From NCBI GenBank assembly GCA_003520745.1, contig DOUE01000037.1, positions 16,893 through 32,570 of the forward strand: 15,678 nt of DNA. Reading direction: 5' to 3'. Under the pieces are notes generated by a model, which worked only from the letters and a program-made list of their open reading frames with translations, was not told the origin of the DNA and made no database searches. This DNA is from Erysipelotrichaceae bacterium. GTDB lineage: Bacteria > Bacillota_I > Bacilli_A > Erysipelotrichales > Erysipelotrichaceae. The position numbers and the translations under genes are program-made. Of the stretch, positions 12,206-15,678 are shown piece by piece (position 1 is the stretch's first letter; each line of letters begins with the position of its first letter).

Positions 12206-14278
12206 ATGATCTGGCAACTAGATTCGCGATGCGTCGCCATATTGAAGACTTTGATCGAAAAAAGCGACAATGTCGGTTTGAGCGAACTGACCAAGACCTT
12301 GAACGTATCCAAGCGAAGCATCTATTACGATCTGGGGAAGATCAACGATTGGCTATCGGCCCATCGCATCCCTGAGATTGAAAATGAACGGACGCGCGGG
12401 ATTTTTTTGACGCAAGTCCAACGGGAGAAAATCCAAAAACTCTTGGTCGACCAAAAATCGGTGAATTATTACGTATTCTCGCCGAAAGAGCGTCAGCGTC
12501 TATTGATTTGTTCGCTGTTGGGGTCGAAAGAACCGCTCTTCGTCGAGCAACTCTGCAAATACTGCGACGTAAGCCGCAACACCGTGTTCGCGGATATGAA
12601 AATCGTTCGCCAAAAACTGGAAAAATACGGGTTGAACCTGGAATTCGAAAACCATAACGGCTATGCGGTCGAAGGACCTTTCTTTAAACAGAAAGCCGTT
12701 TTCCTCTATTACCTTACCCCCCTGATCCCTCTGATCGAAAACAGGCAAATCCCCGACCTCGACGAGTTGCCCTTTTACGATGAACAGGAAGTAAAAAGGA
12801 CCATGGAGGTTCTGCGCGAAATCGAAAACAAACTTCAGACGAGTTATGTCGAAGGGATGATCTTCGGCTTGGCGACCTTGATCTACGTCTTGCGCCAACG
12901 CCGCGAAGGCTTGGACCTTACGGGCGTCGATGTCCAGGATATCGTGGAAACCAAAGAGTTTCTGATGATCGACACGCATTTCGACGGATTTACACGCAAC
13001 GAAAAGATCTATATTGCAATCCACCTGTTAGGTTCGCGCGTCCAAATCCCGATCGCCGAGGAAGCGGGGGAGAAGTCCGATGCGCTCTATGACGATGCCC
13101 GTGAACTCGTCTTGGCGTTTGAACGCTTGGCGTGCATCGAATTCGAAGACAAGGAACCCTTGGTCGATATGCTGGCGAAGCATCTGCAGATGTCGATCTA
13201 TCGCTATAAATACGGGATTCAGATCGGGAACCCCCTCATGGCCGACATCGTCCATGCGTACCCCGACCTCTTCGAAATCACCTCTAAATCCGTCTCCGTC
13301 TTGAAGCAACGCCTGGGGATGCCGATTCCGGAGAGCGAAATCGCCTACATCACGCTCCATTTCGGCGGATATTTGCGGCGTAAATCCAACGCTCCGACCT
13401 CCTCGCGCGTTTTATTGGTTTGCCCCAACGGGATCTCCACGGCCTACATGTTGCGTGCAGAGGTCGAAAGCCTCCATCCGGACATCGTGGTGTCGGGGGT
13501 CGTCGGATCGGAAGACCTGGAAAAATACCTGTGCGTGTCGGATTTCATCATTTCGACGGTCGACGTCAACTGCCGCCTGCCGGTCATCCGCGTGAACCCC
13601 GTCTTGACGGAAGAAGACCGCATCCGGATACTCTCCCGGATCGCGAAAACCGGGATGGTCAATCGAAACGGAAGCGTCGGTTTGGATAACGTCCTAAGGA
13701 TCATCCAGAACTATGTTTCCGGCGAGTCGTTTGAGAAACTGCGCAAGGATTTGACGCACCTGTACCGGCCTCATTCCTTGGTCGAGGCGCGTAGCCGTAA
13801 CGGTTCCATCCGCCTGTGCGATGTCATTTCGCTTGAAAAAGTTCGGCGGGTCCAACGGGTCGCGGATTGGCAGACCGGCATCGCGCTGGCCAGTTCGCCG
13901 TTGCTTGTTTCCAACGCCGTCGAACAGCGATACATCGACACCATGGTCGCCAACGTCGAGAAGTTCGGACCCTACATCGTCATCGGCCCCAAGATCGCCC
14001 TTGCCCACGCCTTGCCCCAGGACGGGGTCAATAGTTTGGGTTTCAGCCTGTTGCTTTTGGATGAACCGGTATCGATGATGGGCCGCGACGTGTCGATGTT
14101 GTTCGTCTTGGCGCCGATCGACAAAAGCAGTCATTTCGGGATCATGAAGGATTTGATGAAGATCATCAGTAAGGAAGAACACTTGAGGGAACTTGAAAAT
14201 ATGAAATGCGAGGACGTGATTTCGTTCTTCGAAGAAATCACCGCGCAGGAGGAAACCTATGACGATATCCAAGATTGA
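12206..14278 (+). CDS. PRD-type PTS-dependent transcriptional activator (HTH-PRD-PRD-EIIB-EIIA, MtlR/UlaR-like)
   Basis: A 690-residue regulator with the multidomain MtlR/ManR/LicR architecture. Order: an HTH_11 winged helix (residues about 8-60; LSELTKTLNVSKRSIYYDL), an Mga-like second HTH (about 85-165; LCKYCDVSRNTVFADMKIV), PRD1 (about 175-280), PRD2 (about 290-392), an EIIB-like domain with Cys406 in LLVCPNGISTAYML, and an EIIA type-2 domain with His601 in IALAHALP. Phosphorylation-site histidines are seen as His273 (PRD1, AIHLLG), His326 and His385 (PRD2). The first PRD1 His seems replaced (GLATLIYVLRQ), and the EIIA motif has Ala where Pro is usual. PTS-dependent phosphorylation should set its activity on the neighbouring PTS genes; DNA binding, rather than RNA antitermination, follows from the HTHs. 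It overlaps the next gene by 20 bases. Confidence 0.9.
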   Translation: MIWQLDSRCVAILKTLIEKSDNVGLSELTKTLNVSKRSIYYDLGKINDWLSAHRIPEIENERTRGIFLTQVQREKIQKLLVDQKSVNYYVFSPKERQRLLICSLLGSKEPLFVEQLCKYCDVSRNTVFADMKIVRQKLEKYGLNLEFENHNGYAVEGPFFKQKAVFLYYLTPLIPLIENRQIPDLDELPFYDEQEVKRTMEVLREIENKLQTSYVEGMIFGLATLIYVLRQRREGLDLTGVDVQDIVETKEFLMIDTHFDGFTRNEKIYIAIHLLGSRVQIPIAEEAGEKSDALYDDARELVLAFERLACIEFEDKEPLVDMLAKHLQMSIYRYKYGIQIGNPLMADIVHAYPDLFEITSKSVSVLKQRLGMPIPESEIAYITLHFGGYLRRKSNAPTSSRVLLVCPNGISTAYMLRAEVESLHPDIVVSGVVGSEDLEKYLCVSDFIISTVDVNCRLPVIRVNPVLTEEDRIRILSRIAKTGMVNRNGSVGLDNVLRIIQNYVSGESFEKLRKDLTHLYRPHSLVEARSRNGSIRLCDVISLEKVRRVQRVADWQTGIALASSPLLVSNAVEQRYIDTMVANVEKFGPYIVIGPKIALAHALPQDGVNSLGFSLLLLDEPVSMMGRDVSMLFVLAPIDKSSHFGIMKDLMKIISKEEHLRELENMKCEDVISFFEEITAQEETYDDIQD
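14247..14252 (+). promoter_or_regulatory. Ribosome binding site inside the regulator's 3' end
   Basis: AGGAGG lies 6 bases before the ATG at 14259, within the coding end of the PRD regulator. This strong site shows that the overlapping gene at 14259 is real and translationally coupled. Confidence 0.75.
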
Positions 14279-14918
14279 CGCCATGTTGCTTAACTGCGAC
14301 ACCATCATCCGTCCAAGGACATGGGAATACGTCGAAGCCAAAGTGAAACAACTGAAGGAATACGGGGTATATACCATCTTCTATACGACCAAAACAAGGG
14401 ATATCTTTCAAAAAGAGAACGTTAAACGGGTCGCATTCGACCTGGAATGTTACGAAAGCGGGGACCATGTCGTACGTTTGGATGGAAACGAAGCGCATGA
14501 AAGCCGTTTTATCGGGAAAGACCTCATGTCGGTCTTGATCCGTCATGAAATTCGCATCAAGAGTCTGCTTTTGGTCAGCGATGCACCGTTGGGACGTATC
14601 GAATCCAAATGCGCCGCTGTGGTTCGCTTCACCAAACACGGGACCGGGCTGAACGAGCCCATCGTAGTTCCTTCGATCGAAAACAACGGTTTGCAGATCG
14701 CCCTCGCAAAAACCGGGGTCTTGCCTAGGGAGAATCTGATTCAAAGTTTATGGAACCATCAAGCGCTCCGGATGAAATCCATTTTGTCGATGTGCTTTCT
14801 GATCGCGATGCTGGGCGACGTCCTCGTCAGCGGAATCAATGCGCGATTCTACGTTTATCTATTTCTTTGCGTGATCATAACAGGGGAGACCATCTATGAC
14901 TATCGAAAGCTCGTCTAG
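14259..14918 (+). CDS. Unrecognised HAD-like protein with C-terminal membrane hairpin
   Basis: A 219-residue protein I do not recognise. The soluble part (1-165) has the run of HAD-type elements in degenerate form: AMLLNCDTI at residues about 8-16 resembles HAD motif I but with Asn in place of the nucleophilic Asp, followed by a helix and YTIFYTTKT (motif II-like). Later come KDLMSVLIRH and LLLVSDAPLG (motif IV-like). Residues about 170-190 (ILSMCFLIAMLGDVLV) and 196-211 (FYVYLFLCVIITG) form two membrane helices, so the protein would sit at the inner membrane with its soluble domain in the cytoplasm. It overlaps the PRD regulator by 20 bases with an excellent ribosome site, so the two are co-expressed next to PTS genes. 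The HAD reading is an inference from pattern; enzymatic activity by the usual mechanism would not be expected. Confidence 0.72.
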   Translation: MTISKIDAMLLNCDTIIRPRTWEYVEAKVKQLKEYGVYTIFYTTKTRDIFQKENVKRVAFDLECYESGDHVVRLDGNEAHESRFIGKDLMSVLIRHEIRIKSLLLVSDAPLGRIESKCAAVVRFTKHGTGLNEPIVVPSIENNGLQIALAKTGVLPRENLIQSLWNHQALRMKSILSMCFLIAMLGDVLVSGINARFYVYLFLCVIITGETIYDYRKLV

Positions 14919-14931
14919 ACCTTGCCAAGTT

Positions 14932-14960
14932 TTGCACAAACCTCTATGTAAACATTGTTC
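14932..14960 (+). promoter_or_regulatory. Split TTGCACAAAC / AACATTGTTC operator before the EIIA gene
   Basis: TTGCACAAAC (14932-14941) is identical to 12132-12141, and AACATTGTTC (14951-14960) differs by one base from 12139-12148. The two half-sites are moved apart by 12 extra bases here compared with the palindrome upstream of the regulator. They lie just upstream of the predicted EIIA promoter, a position suiting activation by the PRD regulator. Confidence 0.5.
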
Positions 14961-14990
14961 TTCACGTAGAGCGGGTGCACTGGGTAAAAT
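14961..14990 (+). promoter_or_regulatory. Putative promoter of the PTS EIIA/EIIC genes
   Basis: TTCACG (14961-14966) and TAAAAT (14985-14990) with 18-bp spacing. The -35 is poor. A CTCTATGT/ACGTAGAG imperfect inverted repeat (14942-14949 and 14964-14971) overlaps the -35 position. Confidence 0.45.
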
Positions 14991-14999
14991 ACAAGTGAA

Positions 15000-15021
15000 G
15001 TTCAACCGATCGGAGTTGAAC
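15000..15021. promoter_or_regulatory. GTTCAAC-N8-GTTGAAC inverted repeat in the EIIA leader
   Basis: A perfect 7-base inverted repeat with an 8-base centre that is itself partly palindromic (CCGATCGG at 15006-15013). It lies between the promoter and the ATG and could be an operator or a leader hairpin. No T run follows, so it is not a terminator. Confidence 0.45.
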
Positions 15022-15041
15022 GACGGATTGGAGAAGTTCTT

Positions 15042-15488
15042 ATGATTCAACTATTGTCAGTCGAAAATATCCGCATCGTAGAGAAAGTGGAGGATTGGAA
15101 AGAGGCGATCCGCCTCGCGGTCGCCCCCTTGATCGAACATGGATTCGTCGAGGAACGATACGTTGACGGCATATTCACGAACACTTCGATCTATGGTCCC
15201 TATTACGTCCTGGCACCGGAAATCGCGTTACCGCATGCCCGACCGGACCAAGGGGTGATCCATCAGCAGATCGCGATTCTGTTGTTGAGAGAACCCGTGA
15301 AGTTCACACCCGATGGTTATGAAGTCCGTATCTTGATTACCTTGGCTGCGGAAGACTCGACATCCCACCTACAAACCATGGTCCATCTCGCCGAATTCCT
15401 CGGTGACGACGCCTCGGTCGGGAAGTTGCTGTCAGCCGGTAGCCCCGAAGAGATCTATGCGCTCTTCGTGAAGTATTCTACGCAGTAA
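15042..15488 (+). CDS. PTS EIIA component, fructose/mannitol/ascorbate type (UlaC-like)
   Basis: A 148-residue cytoplasmic EIIA of the type-2 (PTS_EIIA_2) fold, which accepts phosphate from HPr and passes it to EIIB. The phosphorylated residue is His65 in EIALPHARPDQGV, a textbook motif. The rest (YVLAPEIALPHA, then ILLLREPVKF, then ILITLAAEDSTSHLQTMVHLAEFL) covers the full domain. It is clearly related over its length to the EIIA domain at the C-terminus of the PRD regulator (both have VEDW/VADW…RY[VI]D and GPY[YI]V), pointing to shared ancestry. GGAGAAG 5-8 bases before the ATG supports the start. The next gene is an EIIC of the ascorbate type, so a sugar acid such as ascorbate is the likely but unproven substrate. 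Confidence 0.9.
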   Translation: MIQLLSVENIRIVEKVEDWKEAIRLAVAPLIEHGFVEERYVDGIFTNTSIYGPYYVLAPEIALPHARPDQGVIHQQIAILLLREPVKFTPDGYEVRILITLAAEDSTSHLQTMVHLAEFLGDDASVGKLLSAGSPEEIYALFVKYSTQ

Positions 15489-15495
15489 AGGGAAA

Positions 15496-15520
15496 GGTAT
15501 AAAGGAGGAAACACTATACC
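15496..15520 (+). promoter_or_regulatory. Hairpin presenting the ribosome binding site of the EIIC gene
   Basis: GGTATA (15496-15501) can pair with TATACC (15515-15520), which directly abuts the ATG at 15521. AAGGAGG lies in the 13-base loop. The linear distance of 12 bases from the site to the ATG is too long; folding would shorten it. Confidence 0.5.
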
Positions 15521-15678
15521 ATGGAGCAATTTCTGAATTTCCTACAGCAGATCCTATCCACGCCTTCCATCCTCGTCGGCTTGATCGCGCTCATCGGGCT
15601 TGTCGCTCAGAAGAAACCGATCGAAGTCGTCATTAAGGGAACCATCAAAACGATTCTTGGATTCATCGTCATCGGCGC
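15521..15678 (+). CDS. PTS EIIC permease, ascorbate/UlaA-SgaT type (3' truncated by window edge)
   Basis: The first 52 residues of a membrane permease continue past the end of the window. MEQFLNFLQQILSTPSILVG, then LIALIGLVAQKKPIEVVIKG and TIKTILGFIVIG, correspond to the conserved N-terminus of UlaA/SgaT-type EIIC proteins (typical PAILVGLIALIGLxxQKK…KGTIKTILGF; from family memory). The full protein would be about 420-450 residues with some 11 membrane helices and would transport its substrate with the EIIA encoded just upstream. An EIIB gene is expected next but is not visible. The AAGGAGG site is in a hairpin loop just before the ATG. The substrate (ascorbate or another sugar) is inferred from family only. 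Confidence 0.85.
   Translation, partial: MEQFLNFLQQILSTPSILVGLIALIGLVAQKKPIEVVIKGTIKTILGFIVIG

Noticed and set aside
14942..14971. RNA antiterminator (RAT) target for a BglG-type protein
   Set aside because: CTCTATGT/ACGTAGAG is an imperfect stem without an overlapping terminator, and the regulator has DNA-binding HTH domains rather than a CAT RNA-binding domain.

Overview
The window looks like chromosomal DNA of a low-complexity-genome Bacillota/Mycoplasmatota-type bacterium (Erysipelotrichia, Acholeplasma/Izemoplasma-like or a close neighbour). Reasons: a Gram-positive style fatty-acid operon built on FabK, strong AAGGAGG-type ribosome binding sites, GAAA-loop intrinsic terminators, a PRD/PTS regulator and SHOCT-domain small membrane proteins. 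TGA is used as a stop (for example the ATGA overlaps), so the genetic code is standard rather than the Mycoplasma code. All genes I can support lie on the + strand, and there are no tRNA or rRNA genes.

Region 1 (1-5977): a tightly packed type II fatty-acid synthesis operon: fabH (cut by the window edge), fabK, a second FMN-dependent FabK/nitronate-monooxygenase relative, fabD, fabG, fabF and fabZ. Genes overlap or nearly touch, and the operon ends at a hairpin that begins inside the fabZ stop codon. Together they carry out initiation (FabH), malonyl loading (FabD), condensation (FabF), ketoreduction (FabG), dehydration (FabZ) and enoyl reduction (FabK). No acyl carrier protein and no acetyl-CoA carboxylase genes are inside the cluster.

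Region 2 (5978-8131): a three-gene cassette of ArsR-family regulator, DUF318/ArsP-type permease and a CPNC mini-thioredoxin, most likely for arsenical or other thiophilic toxicant export. The regulator carries a large unrecognised N-terminal domain. Its promoter holds three TCGATA-type repeats at 10-bp period, with one more in the permease promoter.

Region 3 (8132-9135): three paralogous small proteins ending in a SHOCT domain. The middle one is broken by an apparent one-base frameshift. The two promoters share a 21-bp box at exactly the same distance from the -10 element, suggesting common stress-type control.

Region 4 (9136-10860): a visibly AT-rich islet with three small genes of uncertain role (a cytoplasmic protein, a lipoprotein with a possible Ig-like fold, a DUF4304-like protein). 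It looks horizontally acquired and resembles orphan immunity-protein clusters.

Region 5 (10861-15678): back to host-like composition. It holds a membrane-anchored VanY-type D,D/L,D-carboxypeptidase with a 45-residue N-terminal repeat. Next is a PTS locus: a 690-residue PRD/EIIB/EIIA transcriptional activator, an overlapping gene for a HAD-like membrane protein without the usual nucleophile, a stand-alone EIIA, and the start of an UlaA/SgaT-type EIIC permease that runs off the end. Shared TTGCACAAAC half-sites before the regulator and before the EIIA gene suggest that the regulator controls both.
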